Notes: a model not told the origin generated them from the sequence alone. Positions 34,039 through 45,700 are shown, counted from the first letter of the stretch. The stretch is 64,000 nucleotides of DNA from Pempheris klunzingeri (GCF_042242105.1 NC_092016.1:6772501-6836500); one strand, 5' to 3'. Translations and numbers: made by a program.

Positions 34039-37000
34039 ATGTCCAACCACGGAGACACCTCACAGCTTTCCCAACTGGAAGTTAGATCAGAGTGCAGATC
34101 GACTGCATCACGCCGGTCAAGTAGCTCAGCAGCTAGCCTAGCTGCAGCACAAGCACGAGCCAACGCTGAAGCCGCCCGGGCCAGAGCAGACTATGCTAAA
34201 CGCCAAATAGACATGGAGGTCGAAAAGGCACGCATCGAGATGGAGAGGGCCCGAATGGAGGCATCGCTGAACGCCCTGAGGCAAGAGGGAGAGGCTGAAG
34301 CAGCGCTCGCAGCAGCGAGGGTCTTAGAAGCTGCGGTTCTGGACCAAGCAGAGTCTGTGGAGCTACCAGACAAGAACTTTCCTGCTACAATGGGTGTGGC
34401 TGTCAGCCGCACTCAAGAATATGTAAATACCCACTTCCCCAATGACACAAATATGAAAGGTGAGGTAAAGCACAATAAAGGACAAAAATGTGATGTAGAC
34501 AACACTCACATCATGGGGCCAAGCACGCTAACAGCAGTTGCATATGCAAGTGACCCTGCCAACCTTCCACCACCTCATTCGTCCAGTCATATTGGAGTGG
34601 ATAATATCCCATCTCCATCACCACATCGACAAACTAACATATCAGACCTTGCTGCTCTCCTCTCACGTCGTGACCTTCTGACAGCAGGGCTCACAGTTTT
34701 CAACAATAGGCCAGAGACTTATATAGCATGGAAATCTATGTTTCAAAATGCCACTGAAGATTTAAACCTGAAATACAGTGAAGAGCTTGATTTACTCACC
34801 AAATGGCTCAGCGGTGAGTCTCTCCAGCACGCCCTGAGAATCAGAGCTGTTCATGTTAACAATTCAGAAGCAGGTCTTCAGCTTTTATGGGAAAGGCTGG
34901 ACAGGAATTATGGCTCATCAGAAGTAATCGAAGCTTCTCTGTTCAAACGCCTGGAAAGCTTTCCCAGAGTTGCTCCGAAAGACGCCCACCTCCTACAAGA
35001 GCTTGCCGACCTCCTTCTAGAGCTTGAAATAGCAAAGAAAGAAGGATATCTGCCAGGACTCACCTTTCTCGACACTCCAAGAGGAATAAATCCTATCGTG
35101 GAAAAGCTCCCATACGGCCTGCAGGAGTCGTGGGTCAAACAAGGGTCAAAATATAAGAAAGAACATAAGGTTCACTATCCGCCTTTCTCCTACTTTGTCC
35201 AGTTTGTGAACAGCCACGCTGAAATGAAAACAGACCCCAGCTTCATGCTACAAAACTACAGCACTGCACACGTGAAGGTGGACAAGCCACTAGTGAGACA
35301 AACACGGTTCAGAGCCCCAATCACAGCAAACAAAACACAAGTTGGTGCACCCAACAATAAGTTAAATGCTCATTCTCTTGACCCCAACAAACAGTGTCCA
35401 GTGCACAAGAAGCCACATTCACTCGCAAAATGTAGAGGGTTTAGAATGAAGACGCTGGATGAGAGGAGAGGTCTACTCAAGGAGCTCTCAATCTGCTACA
35501 AGTGTCTCTCATCAACAGACCACAGGGCCAAGGACTGTAAAGCCGTTATTCACTGTTTAGAGTGCAACAGCGACACACACATTTCCGCCATGCATGCTGG
35601 GCCACCCCCATGGACAATTACAGACCCTGACACTCCACCAGAGGCGCATGGCGGGGAGTCAGGTACCCCCAGCCCCACGGTGACCACATCCAACTGCACT
35701 GAGGTATGTGGACAAGGACTACAAGGAAAGTCTTGTTCTAAAATTTGCCTGGTAAATGTGTACCCCAGCTCAGCCCCTGAAAAGAAAAGGAGGATGTACG
35801 CAGTTTTAGACGATCAAAGTAATGTATCACTGGCTCGTTCCCACTTTTTTGATATGTTTGGTCTACATGGCGAGGCCTTCCCATACACAATGAAAACATG
35901 CTCTGGTACAATGGAGAAAATGGGGCGCAGAGCTCATGGTTTTGTCATCGAGGGTGTTAATGGAAAAGTGTCAATGCCACTGCCAACACTCACCGAATGT
36001 AACCAGATTCCAGACAATAGGAGCGAGATACCTACCCCGGAAGCTGCAGCTGCTCACTCTCATCTATCTCATGTAGCTGCACAAATACCGCCACTCGATC
36101 CATCAGCTGATATTCTCCTCCTCCTAGGCCGAGACATAATTCGGGCGCACAAGGTTCGCCGCCAGGTAAACGGCCCCAATGAAGCACCTTATGCCCAACA
36201 GCTCGATCTTGGGTGGGCAATCATCGGAGACGTCTGCCTCTCAGGAGCCCACAGGCCCACAATGAACTCTTACAAGACAAACATACTCGACAATGGCCGC
36301 CCCAGTTTCCTCTCTTCCTGTGAAAACAAAATCTACACAAAGGTAAAGTTCACAGAAGAATGTCCCTGTTTTGAGGGCACACAAGCCAAAGATGAGCTGG
36401 GCAAACACATCTTCAAGCAAACAACTGATGATGATAAACTGGCACTCTCTGCAGAAGACGAGTCATTTCTGAACATCATGCACAGTGAGTTTGCTAAAGA
36501 TGAGGCAAATAACTGGGTGGCTCCACTGCCTTTTCATCACTATCAACAACGCTTACCTAACAACAGAGAGCAGGCTCTCAACCGCCTCATGTCGCTACGT
36601 AAGACATTAAAGAGAAAGCCAGAGATGAAAGAACATTACGTGGAGTTTATGGAAAAGATCTTCGATAAAGGACACGCAGAAAGGGCTCCTCCACTCAAAC
36701 CCCATCAGGAACGCTGGTATCTCCCACACTTTGGTGTTTACCACCCCCAAAAGCCAGCTAAAATCAGAATAGTCTTTGATTCAAGTGCCCAGTATGAAAA
36801 TGTGTCTCTCAACCAAGTGCTGTTCAAAGGTCCAGATCTTAACAACAGTCTTGTGGGTGTGCTCCTCCGCTTCAGAAGTGACCTACATGCTGTGATGGCT
36901 GATGTGGAGCAAATGTTTCACAACTTCATGGTCAGAGAGGACCATCGTGATTATCTGCGCTTTCTGTGGTTCGGTGATCACGACCTGGATGGAGAAGTGG

Positions 37001-39768
37001 TCGAGTTTCGAATGACAGTCCATGTGTTTGGAAATTGCCCATCACCCTCAGTTGCCATTTATGGACTCAAGAGAACTGCTGTGGAAGGAGAGAGAGAATA
37101 CGGCAGTGATGTGAGAGAATTTATCGAGCGCCATTTTTATGTAGATGACGGGCTAAAGTCATTCGCCTCTGAAACGCAGGCGATCGACGTTCTTCACAGA
37201 ACACAAAAAATGCTGGCTCAGTCTAACATCCGACTTCACAAGATTTCGTCCAACAGTCCTGTAGTCACCAGTGCCTTCCCAGGTGAAGATCTAGCTGCAG
37301 GCCTGCGGGAACTCGAACTCGGACAACACTCCCCGCCCATGCAACGCAGCCTTGGTCTGGGCTGGGACCTGTCCACTGACCAATTCTCGTTTCAAAACGA
37401 AATCACTGACAAGCCTTTCACCAAACGCGGCGTACTGTCAGTCATCAACAGTTTATATGATCCACTTGGCTTCGCTGTGCCAGTCAGCATTGAAGGCCGC
37501 TCCATCCTGAGGGAGATTTCAACTGACATAAGCGAGTGGGATGCCCCACTACCAAAAGAGAAACAGGAGAAATGGCAAAAATGGAAAGACTCTCTAATGC
37601 ACCTACGACAACTCAAGATTCCCCGTATGTATACATCCATGTCACTATCTGAGGCTCAAAGAAAGGAAATGCATGTTTTCTGTGACGCATCCACAAAAGC
37701 TGTAGGGGCCGTTGCCTATCTGAAACTCACAGACGCTAGTGGACACAGTGAAGTTGGCTTTCTCCTTGGCAAGGCCAGGCTGGCTCCTAAACCAGATATC
37801 ACCATTCCCAGACTAGAACTCTGTGCCGCTGTGCTGGCTGTGGAAGTGGCAGATATGGTCCAGGAAGAGCTCGACACCACAATAGACGAGGTAAACTTCT
37901 ACACAGACTCTAAAGTAGTACTCGTCTACATTTTCAACGAAAAGAGACGCTTTTATGTGTATGTCCATAACCGTGTAGAGCGCATTAGACGTTCTACCCA
38001 GACCCACCAATGGCACTATGTACCCACACATCTAAACCCAGCCGATCATGCCGCACGAGCACTGTCCGCCGAGCATCTGTCCCACTTTACATGGCTCAGC
38101 GGACCCGCCTTCCTTGCTGACTCGGGCCAAGGTCAAATACTGGAAGAGTCCTTCAACCTCATTAACCCTGAAAACGACACTGAACTGCGTCCGGAGATTG
38201 TATCCTGTGCCACGTCCCTGTCAAAAGGCAAGCTCGGAACTGCAAGGTTTCAAAGATTCTCCAATTGGAGTCATCTGTTAAAAGCTGTCGCCAGGCTGCT
38301 GCACATTGCCATGTCTTTTAAAGGTGCTCCGGAGAGCGCATGTCACAGATGGCACAAATGTAACAAGCACATCACTGAAGAACAACTTCAGCGGGCCAAA
38401 GTCACCATTGTTCGTGCAGTACAAAGAGAGGTATATGCAGATGACATCAGGCACATGGAACAGGGTGAGTCCGTCCACAAACAAAGCCCACTTAGCAAGT
38501 TAAGCCCATTCATAGACCTAAACGCTGTTCTTAGAGTCGGTGGTCGGCTAACAAAAGCTCAACTGACAACAAACGACAAACACCCTGTGCTCATTCCCAG
38601 TAAACACCACATAAGTCAGCTCATAATCAGACACTTTCATGCACAAGTACACCACCAGGGCAGACACTTCACTGAAGGCGCTATCAGAGCTGCAGGTTTT
38701 TGGATAGTGGGTGGGAAGAGAGCCATCAGTAGTGTTATCTTCAACTGCGTCACATGCCGCAGATTAAGAGGCAAGCAACAAGAACAGATCATGTCAGATC
38801 TACCAGAAGACAGAACGAGTGCAGGCCCTCCTTTCACGTGTGTGGGCCTAGATGTTTTTGGTCCATGGCCTGTCACAGTCAGAAAAACAAGAGGCGGTCA
38901 AGCAGAGGCCAAGAGATGGGCAGTCATCTTCACATGTATGAGCACCCGTGCCATACACATTGAAGTAATAGAATCAATGGATACTTCGTCTTTCATAAAT
39001 GCACTGCGCCGCTTCTTTGCCATCCGAGGTGCTGTCAAACTGCTCAGATCTGACTGTGGCACAAACTTTGTGAGCGCTTGCAGAGAACTCCAAATTGACA
39101 AAAAGGGCTGTAATAACAACAAAATCAACACTTATCTTGGAGACAGTGGCTGCGAGTGGAAGTTTAACCCCCCACATGCCTCACACATGGGCGGATCTTG
39201 GGAACGCATGATCGGCGTTAGTCGACGGATCCTAGATGCAATGCTGCTGCAGCGTGGAAACGCAAAGCTCACACACGAGGTGTTAGTGACATTCCTTGCG
39301 GAAGTCACTGCGATAATTAATGCAAGGCCACTTACGACAGTTTCCACTGACCCAGAGCATCCTGAGATTCTCACTCCTGCCATGCTGCTCACACAAAAAG
39401 TTGACACGCCTCCAGTACCACCAGGACAGTTCAACGACCACTATCTGTTTAGAGCTCAATGGAGGCGTGTACAGTACCTGGCCAACGTCTTCTGGGGACG
39501 GTGGAAGAGAGAGTACCTCAGTGGACTACAAGGTCGTCGAAAGTGGAGGACGCCAAAACCCAATCTACAAGTCGGAGATGTTGTCTTGCTCAAAGATGGG
39601 CTAGAGAACAGGAATGATTGGCCTCTCGGGCTGGTATCAAAGACTTTCCCCAGTCAGGACAACAGAGTAAGGAAGATCGAGGTCAAGGTTATCCGCAACG
39701 GCGAACAGAGACTATACTTGAGACCCATTAGCGAAGTCATCTTGCTGGTTTCGAAGGACCACACCTGA
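34039..39768 (+). CDS. BEL/Pao gag-pol polyprotein (1909 residues, intact)
   Basis: Encodes capsid-like gag, protease, reverse transcriptase, RNase H and integrase as one fused polyprotein, needed for particle assembly, copying and insertion. Seen in order: Ala/Arg/Glu-rich coiled-coil N terminus (about 20-110), a DUF1759-like gag region (about 205-400), a CCHC-type Cys/His cluster from C486, a Pao-type aspartic protease with D591-D592-Q-S, RT with the first catalytic Asp at D955 and YVDD at 1034-1037, RNase H with D1216, E1260 and D1290, an integrase HHCC zinc domain (H1534/H1538, C1570/C1573), integrase catalytic D1605, D1672 and E1722, and a DUF5641-like C terminus rich in Trp/Arg. No stop or frameshift occurs in 5.7 kb. 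All catalytic residues I could place are present, so it may be functional. Single-ORF gag-pol and the protease type separate it from Gypsy and Copia. Confidence 0.95.
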   Translation: MSNHGDTSQLSQLEVRSECRSTASRRSSSSAASLAAAQARANAEAARARADYAKRQIDMEVEKARIEMERARMEASLNALRQEGEAEAALAAARVLEAAVLDQAESVELPDKNFPATMGVAVSRTQEYVNTHFPNDTNMKGEVKHNKGQKCDVDNTHIMGPSTLTAVAYASDPANLPPPHSSSHIGVDNIPSPSPHRQTNISDLAALLSRRDLLTAGLTVFNNRPETYIAWKSMFQNATEDLNLKYSEELDLLTKWLSGESLQHALRIRAVHVNNSEAGLQLLWERLDRNYGSSEVIEASLFKRLESFPRVAPKDAHLLQELADLLLELEIAKKEGYLPGLTFLDTPRGINPIVEKLPYGLQESWVKQGSKYKKEHKVHYPPFSYFVQFVNSHAEMKTDPSFMLQNYSTAHVKVDKPLVRQTRFRAPITANKTQVGAPNNKLNAHSLDPNKQCPVHKKPHSLAKCRGFRMKTLDERRGLLKELSICYKCLSSTDHRAKDCKAVIHCLECNSDTHISAMHAGPPPWTITDPDTPPEAHGGESGTPSPTVTTSNCTEVCGQGLQGKSCSKICLVNVYPSSAPEKKRRMYAVLDDQSNVSLARSHFFDMFGLHGEAFPYTMKTCSGTMEKMGRRAHGFVIEGVNGKVSMPLPTLTECNQIPDNRSEIPTPEAAAAHSHLSHVAAQIPPLDPSADILLLLGRDIIRAHKVRRQVNGPNEAPYAQQLDLGWAIIGDVCLSGAHRPTMNSYKTNILDNGRPSFLSSCENKIYTKVKFTEECPCFEGTQAKDELGKHIFKQTTDDDKLALSAEDESFLNIMHSEFAKDEANNWVAPLPFHHYQQRLPNNREQALNRLMSLRKTLKRKPEMKEHYVEFMEKIFDKGHAERAPPLKPHQERWYLPHFGVYHPQKPAKIRIVFDSSAQYENVSLNQVLFKGPDLNNSLVGVLLRFRSDLHAVMADVEQMFHNFMVREDHRDYLRFLWFGDHDLDGEVVEFRMTVHVFGNCPSPSVAIYGLKRTAVEGEREYGSDVREFIERHFYVDDGLKSFASETQAIDVLHRTQKMLAQSNIRLHKISSNSPVVTSAFPGEDLAAGLRELELGQHSPPMQRSLGLGWDLSTDQFSFQNEITDKPFTKRGVLSVINSLYDPLGFAVPVSIEGRSILREISTDISEWDAPLPKEKQEKWQKWKDSLMHLRQLKIPRMYTSMSLSEAQRKEMHVFCDASTKAVGAVAYLKLTDASGHSEVGFLLGKARLAPKPDITIPRLELCAAVLAVEVADMVQEELDTTIDEVNFYTDSKVVLVYIFNEKRRFYVYVHNRVERIRRSTQTHQWHYVPTHLNPADHAARALSAEHLSHFTWLSGPAFLADSGQGQILEESFNLINPENDTELRPEIVSCATSLSKGKLGTARFQRFSNWSHLLKAVARLLHIAMSFKGAPESACHRWHKCNKHITEEQLQRAKVTIVRAVQREVYADDIRHMEQGESVHKQSPLSKLSPFIDLNAVLRVGGRLTKAQLTTNDKHPVLIPSKHHISQLIIRHFHAQVHHQGRHFTEGAIRAAGFWIVGGKRAISSVIFNCVTCRRLRGKQQEQIMSDLPEDRTSAGPPFTCVGLDVFGPWPVTVRKTRGGQAEAKRWAVIFTCMSTRAIHIEVIESMDTSSFINALRRFFAIRGAVKLLRSDCGTNFVSACRELQIDKKGCNNNKINTYLGDSGCEWKFNPPHASHMGGSWERMIGVSRRILDAMLLQRGNAKLTHEVLVTFLAEVTAIINARPLTTVSTDPEHPEILTPAMLLTQKVDTPPVPPGQFNDHYLFRAQWRRVQYLANVFWGRWKREYLSGLQGRRKWRTPKPNLQVGDVVLLKDGLENRNDWPLGLVSKTFPSQDNRVRKIEVKVIRNGEQRLYLRPISEVILLVSKDHT

Positions 39769-39830
39769 AAGACTCATATCCTATGATAAGAGTGTGTTCG
39801 GTTTGTTAGTATGACATCTTACAGATGTCA

Positions 39831-39839
39831 GACGGGGAG
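39831..39839 (+). other. Polypurine tract of the BEL/Pao element
   Basis: gacggggag immediately precedes the 3' LTR, the expected plus-strand primer position. It also fixes the LTR start at TATTCTG. Confidence 0.6.
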
Positions 39840-40232
39840 TATTCTGTCCCTCATATCAGTTCAGAGAGTTTGTTATAAGACAGTTCATAGTTTTTTGTCC
39901 AATAATTAATCTAGCAAATGTGTCTTTATTGGGAATACATTGACCGTGGTAAGCGCTGCCACCTAGTGGTCATATAGCGGAAGTAGCGAGTGCGTGCGCT
40001 TGAGAGACTGAAACGTCATGGAAGGAAAGTTCTGGGGTGTCCGTTGACTCATTCAGCCGTTACCCCTTGAAATGGCATAATCTTTTTACAAAAAAGAAAA
40101 AGGGAATAATACAAATGGTACATCAGTAAAGCATCTGAAGAATGTTACACGGTCTCCTGAGTGCTTACTGAAGCCATTTATGTTTAGCTCGCTGCATAGG
40201 CTGAATAGTCACATTTAGCTGAGGGCAGAAGA
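39840..40232 (+). repeat. 3' LTR of the BEL/Pao element
   Basis: 393 bases, matching 33577-33970 throughout apart from a one-base shorter T-run. Followed by the target duplication GCTAT. Confidence 0.9.
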
Positions 40233-40237
40233 GCTAT
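40233..40237. other. Target site duplication, right copy (GCTAT)
   Basis: Matches the GCTAT at 33572-33576 across the inserted element. Confidence 0.8.
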
Positions 40238-41200
40238 AAAATATAAAAGTATGTAAAGATGCCTTGCATGTCACAATAATCCGTACAGTGTCAGTGAGCC
40301 AGCAGGAATCCCCCCCCTCACACAGGCGTCCTGCTGTGTCTCTCGGCGCTCTTTGAAGCCGAGGATTTCATTCTCCTCCAATTAAACTCGAGTGTAACAT
40401 TTAAATGGTATTCTATTGAAGATGTGAAGTGCTGTAATGAGGGGTCACACACTCAGACTTCACCCCCCTCCTCCTCCTCTCACTCGTCCCTGAGGGGAGT
40501 CCGTATTTACTTTGAACAGCTGTTAAATGAACCTCAGTGACACTGTGTAAGCAGACTGGATTAGAAACTGATTCACACACGGAGTGACACAACCGATAGT
40601 AACTTATATCGGATCAAATTAAACTTAACTCGTCCCTGTTGTTTAAACTTACTTTATATAGAGTGTATAATGTAACACTGGTTATATGTGGAGCCGTGAT
40701 CACACTATAGTTATACTGTACACCACTGTGCTGCCATCTGATGAACATAAATAGATAAGAGGAGGCTATTATTTTGTTCTGTCTAAAAACTAATGCAAGC
40801 AATAAATGTAAATGATTCGGCTCATGTCACTCATCCTGCTGTCTAAATTGTACATGAACAGTGTCTTTAAAGAGTCACTACAATTAATCTGTCATCTTCT
40901 GTTTATTACTTGTCTCACACAGAATAAAATAATATTTGTTAATTTGTCAGCAGCATGATGCTGACTGCAGGAGTGAGCCTTCGTCAAACTACAATCACTT
41001 AGTTGATTTTTCTCATCTGGCTTTATGTTTACCTTTAAAAAGTTCTAAGGAATTGGGCAGGTATTAACATACCATTGTTTTTGCATTAGCCATCTTGTAG
41101 CAGATGAGTAGGAGAAGCAATCAGCTGCACTTTTATCAAATCAAGCCGCACACCAAATATTCAGCGGCAGCGCACACAGTGGAATACAAACCGTTCTGGG

Positions 41201-41245
41201 TGTCTGTTGTGTATTCGTCTGTTGTGTATTCGTCTGTTGTGTGCG
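41201..41245. repeat. Short 15-base tandem repeat, three units
   Basis: The unit tctgttgtgtattcg occurs twice in full, then a third time with the last bases changed (tctgttgtgtgcgct). Confidence 0.75.
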
Positions 41246-41919
41246 CTGATGGACAGTAAGCAGCAGCTGCAAAAAGCTCACGTAACAGTTCTGTGGGAGT
41301 TTGTGGAGCCCTTTAATCCCTCTGTGAGCAGAGAACACAGCGAGTTGATCCTCCTCTCAGGTCACCAACATGTGAACCTGTTGCATGAACTGTAACGACG
41401 TCTTTAAGAGGTGTTGTGTGTAAAACAGAGAGTCTGGACAAGCCTCTGATGTTGGATTTACATGAGTGAGAACCTCTGATTGAGCCATCCGACATCCCAC
41501 AGCCGAGTGGGTACGACACAGTTGCACGTCCCGATCCTCATTTCCTGTCTGTGTCTCTGCTGTCACTGTCGAATAATAGAAAAATGCCAAAAAAAACCTT
41601 TCTGATAGCTGAGTGCACATTACATTAGACAAAGAAAGCTGCAGAGAAGACAAAGCCTCCGTCCTACAGGTCCTCATTTAAATCAAGGCTGTTCCTTTTT
41701 TATCCATCCAGCTTTATAAACTAATCTCACAGGAACATTTCACTTGAATGAATTAACTGTTTTTGTCATGAATCTATCAATCAGTGTGTCTAGAGACCCT
41801 CAAGCACTGAGAAGACCATCCTCTCCCCTTTTCTGCAGACTTTGACGCTGTACATTTTGTAGTGTTTTATGTTTTTCTGCTGTTTCTTTGGCAGGTTAGC
41901 CCGTTGACTCTTCACGCTA

Positions 41920-42180
41920 GCTTATTGTTCAGCAAATGTGGCTCCCCTTCGGAACAGAGACACAGACGGCAGACGTGATGCAGAGGTTGGTGCCTGCTCA
42001 GGCTCTTGGGGGGTGGGAGCCAAAACGTAGCGTTCAAAAAGAGGCTGAAAGGAGCTGCATGCAGTATGAACAGTATGAGAAAAGTAATGTTTTTAATATC
42101 ACAGCATGTAAACATACTCTAGTAGGACCCAAAAATACAAGTTCAAACCTGAAAATGAGCATAATATGTCTCCTTTAAGT
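41920..42180 (+). repeat. Teleost interspersed repeat 3' portion
   Basis: Ends 'aacctgaaaatgagcataat' 'atgtctccttt', a very common closing phrase of a fish repeat, preceded by 'gctgcatgcagtatgaacag' and 'catgtaaacatactctagta'. Confidence 0.45.
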
Positions 42181-42707
42181 ATAACCAAGACATTCAATCA
42201 AAAATGAATCCCAGAAAGCAGCATTTTTACTAAAAAAAAATGATGGTAATATTAAATATATGACTTATCTCTTCATCAAGGGGGATCTTAAGGCCACAGT
42301 AGTATTTGTAGCTGAACTAATTGAAGTTTTAAGCAAAGTAAAACATCTGTAAAACATCCTAAAGAACATTTTTCTGATCTCAAGTCAGAAGAAATCAGAA
42401 AACTGAAAAATAGACGCTTGTAATACAAACCGTTGTCTATTTCTGTATCAAAAAAAGCTATTCTGTTTAGTTTTGACAAACATGTAGACTGAGTCAGACC
42501 AGGAGCTTTATTTCTCCACACATCAGTTTACACAGTAACAAAAACCAACGAAACCATCTGAAACATACAGGGGAAAGCAATGTGCTGCTACACTGTGTGA
42601 CAGGTTTAATAAGATTCTGTTAAAAAGTGACTGTGTGAAATAAAAATGAATAAAACAAAAAGACAAAAACAAAGTGAGAACAGTTCAGGTGTGAGCAGTG
42701 GGCGGGT

Positions 42708-45700
42708 TCAGGCCTGTGACAGATCCACCTGAAATGACACACACCACACACATGTTAAGGTACAGCAGATTTAACTCCGACTGGATGGATGTTTAAGACA
42801 AAAATAACTTGTTTCAGACATCAAGTTTCAAACCACAGTTATAGAAATATTTACTTCTGATCTGTCAGCATATGAACAGCTAGTTTCCCAAGGTCACCTG
42901 GCTTTTGTCTTCTGTCCATTTAATAAAAGATGAACTGATTATCAGTCTAAATTGAAGGCATTAAGTTATTAAATACACTTGAATCTGGTTTGGTTTCATA
43001 ATTTGTGACAGATTTTTGTTAGCATGGCTGATACCTGATATTTGTCCCTCACTACCATGTAAAGCACTAGATTGTGTTTAAAGCTCTCCAAACCCAGTGA
43101 AAATGTGAACAACAGTTTGTTTTTTCCAGCCGGTCTGCTCTCTCCTCAGCAGCTCTCAGCCATTAGTCTTATCAAACAGCGGTGAAGAAGTCAGACTATT
43201 TATAACCTGACAGGGAGTCGAGGAATTCGCAGAGTGACAGAGGCTGTCGTCTGATGACAGCAGGGGGTCTAATGGCTTTTGGAGGCTAAATTACGCCTGT
43301 AATGCTTTCACTCAAAACAAAATTCCTTCACATCTCAAACACAGATCATTTAGTGACAGACTTGACAGATCTTACCCTTCTTAAGGACCTGATGCTGCTT
43401 CCACGAATTGCCGCCATCAGGTCGTCGCGGCTCGACCCCTGCGGTTTCGGCGGCAGGCGTGACGGCTCGTCTCGTCTCTTCTGCAGCGACGGCTTCAAAG
43501 CGTTCTTCAGGTCTTTGAGAATATCTGCACTCTCCTTTTCATTGGCGCCGTTCTTGAGCTTCTTTGACTTGGGTTTCCTTTGGTTTGACTGACTCTTTGT
43601 GCCGTTTGAGCCTTCGTGCTGTTTGACCATTTCTGCGATCTTTCTCGTCGGCGGGTCTAGAGATGGAGGAGTGGGAGGAGGATTTCTGTTCTGCTTTTCA
43701 ACAGTCTTAGAAGTTTGCAACGGCTTCTTTGGTGGTTTCTTTTCTGCAGATGAAACGGAACCCTGTGCTGACACCTCTGGAGAACTCTGGTCCTTCTTCT
43801 GTTGGAGCCTCCGCTGTCGCTGTTGGTCCTGGTTGCGCGTCAGGATGCTGGTTGCCGTCATTCTCGGGCCTGGGAGGTCAAACTGGTAACCGAGCTTGAG
43901 CAGGGTGGTGTTTTCCCTCAGCAGCTGGACCATCTCCATCTCCACCTTCCCCCCGCAGATGTGCCTCTGGTTGTGGAAGCGAAGCTCCACCAGCGTCCTG
44001 TTGTGCTGCAGCGCCGCCAGCAGAGCCAGGATGCCCTGACCAGACACGAAGTTGGACTCGATGTTTAGGTTTCTGATGAAGCGGTTCTCACGGAGCATCT
44101 TGGAGATGGCAAAGGCAACCCGGTCGTCGGCGTGGGTGTTGGCGAGGCTGAAAACGTGGACGTGAGTGTTTGTGCACAGGGCCTCAGCAAAACGAAGCAA
44201 GGTTTCCTGGGAAATGTCTTCGATGTTGTTGAGGTTGACTTCGTTCACGGTGGGATCATCACACAGGATCTGCTCCAGAGTTTTGTCGATGACAATCGGG
44301 TTTCCGCTCAGTCTGTCAGGGGCTTCGTTCAGGTTTTGGTCCGTGGTTTCAGTTCTCCTCAAATCACTCCTCAAGTCTTTTGACAGACCCTTTTCCTGAG
44401 GACATTTAACCCTGATCTGAGCCTCCTTTTTGCACTCATCTTTCTTTTCCGCCTCATCTTTCTTTGAATCATTCTTGCTAAAGACACTCTGGGCTTTCTT
44501 CCCTTTTTGTGAAATCTTCTTCCTGTCACTGTCCAGAGTCTTGCTGGCGTCAGTGGTGGTCACTGTCACCCGCTCCCCTTTGCTCTTATCTGGGCGTCCA
44601 TCCTGCCGACGATAATGGGACAGAAAATTAGGTCGAACCCTGACATTCTCCAGCCTCTGACTTTTAATTAAGAACCCTCTCCAACACTGGCAGACAGTCA
44701 TTAAAGCTGGCATTTCTCAGACAGTCTATTCTTAGACTGTTTTCCAGCAACACGTTTAAGTAAACTGGATACATGTGACACTTTCTACATCCTTTACATA
44801 TATATAAAACATGCCAGTGGGTTTATATTTAAGCATATAATAAACATGCATCTAAAATTATAGGAACGACATAAAGGATTCATGTCAAAACTATATTTGA
44901 TTTATGGCCAAATTATACAGGAGTCTGACTTGATATTGTAATAAACACATGAATACAGTGATGTGAATCAGAGAGCCCTTATGTCTAGCATCAAATGTGT
45001 ATGACAGCAAGAGACAAATAAAGAATAATTACCATTTTAAAGAGAATTGAGGCAAGAGAGGCTGATATACTCTGACTTTTAGTCCCTAGTGTTGGTTATG
45101 CTCCGAAAAACACTGAATCCTACATTTCCTACAATCAATCAATTTACTCCACACCTGCTGGTTGTAATGCAGACTTTCTGTTATAAATTTGTAGTCACCA
45201 AGCTGAGATAACCCTGATGACATCACTATGACTTCATCTGGGATATCGTTTTTTCACCGGAGTCACCAGGAGACATTAAACAACTGTTTTCATAGGCTGA
45301 ATAGGACCGGCCATGACGTGCAAACTAAGCTTCATGTGTAAAATTGTTGGAGTGCTCCTTTAATCCCAAACTGAGTAAAGTGCTGTCAGGGCATTGGTCT
45401 AAACTTATTTTGTCAGAGTGAGACTGTTTAGTCTTGTCTCTCAAATTGCAATTAGTCTGGAACCCCTCAGTTCATTTTCAATTTCCAAGGGATGTTACCA
45501 TACGGCGCAGATCAGAATGCCTCTGGATGCAATTGGATGGAACTACAACCAATCAGAGCAATGAAACGTGTGACGTAACACTGAGCGTGAATGAAGATTT
45601 TACCAAATCCTGTTGGAAGTACCTCAAACACATCTTTCTTATTGGTTGTCAGTTGTTTGCTCTCCTGCAGATTCAACAATACGTTCCACATCAATGGCAG

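Larger units (their letters stand above)
33577..40232 (+). mobile_element. Full-length BEL/Pao LTR retrotransposon
   Basis: A 6.66-kb element: 394-base 5' LTR (33577-33970), short leader, one gag-pol ORF (34039-39768), polypurine tract gacggggag (39831-39839) and 393-base 3' LTR (39840-40232), flanked by the 5-base duplication GCTAT. The LTRs agree at every base except one T in a T-run. A tRNA primer-binding site was not recognised after the 5' LTR. There is no env-like frame; only 71 bases separate the stop from the 3' LTR. It lies in the spacer between the convergent genes wasl and lmod2. Class assignment rests on the gag-pol order and motifs. Confidence 0.95.
40238..42490. other. Intergenic region between the retrotransposon and lmod2
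   Basis: No gene recognised. Contains three tandem 15-base units (TCTGTTGTGTATTCG type, 41201-41245) and an interspersed repeat at 41920-42180. Confidence 0.55.

Noticed and set aside
39769-39839. Possible env gene after gag-pol, which would make the element an errantivirus-like retrovirus
   Set aside because: Only 71 bases lie between the pol stop and the 3' LTR.
43346-43375. lmod2 ending with the read-through tail after LRR-VRSVKSVTK
   Set aside because: The donor gtaaga at the exon end and an in-phase short exon matching the human C terminus make splicing more likely.
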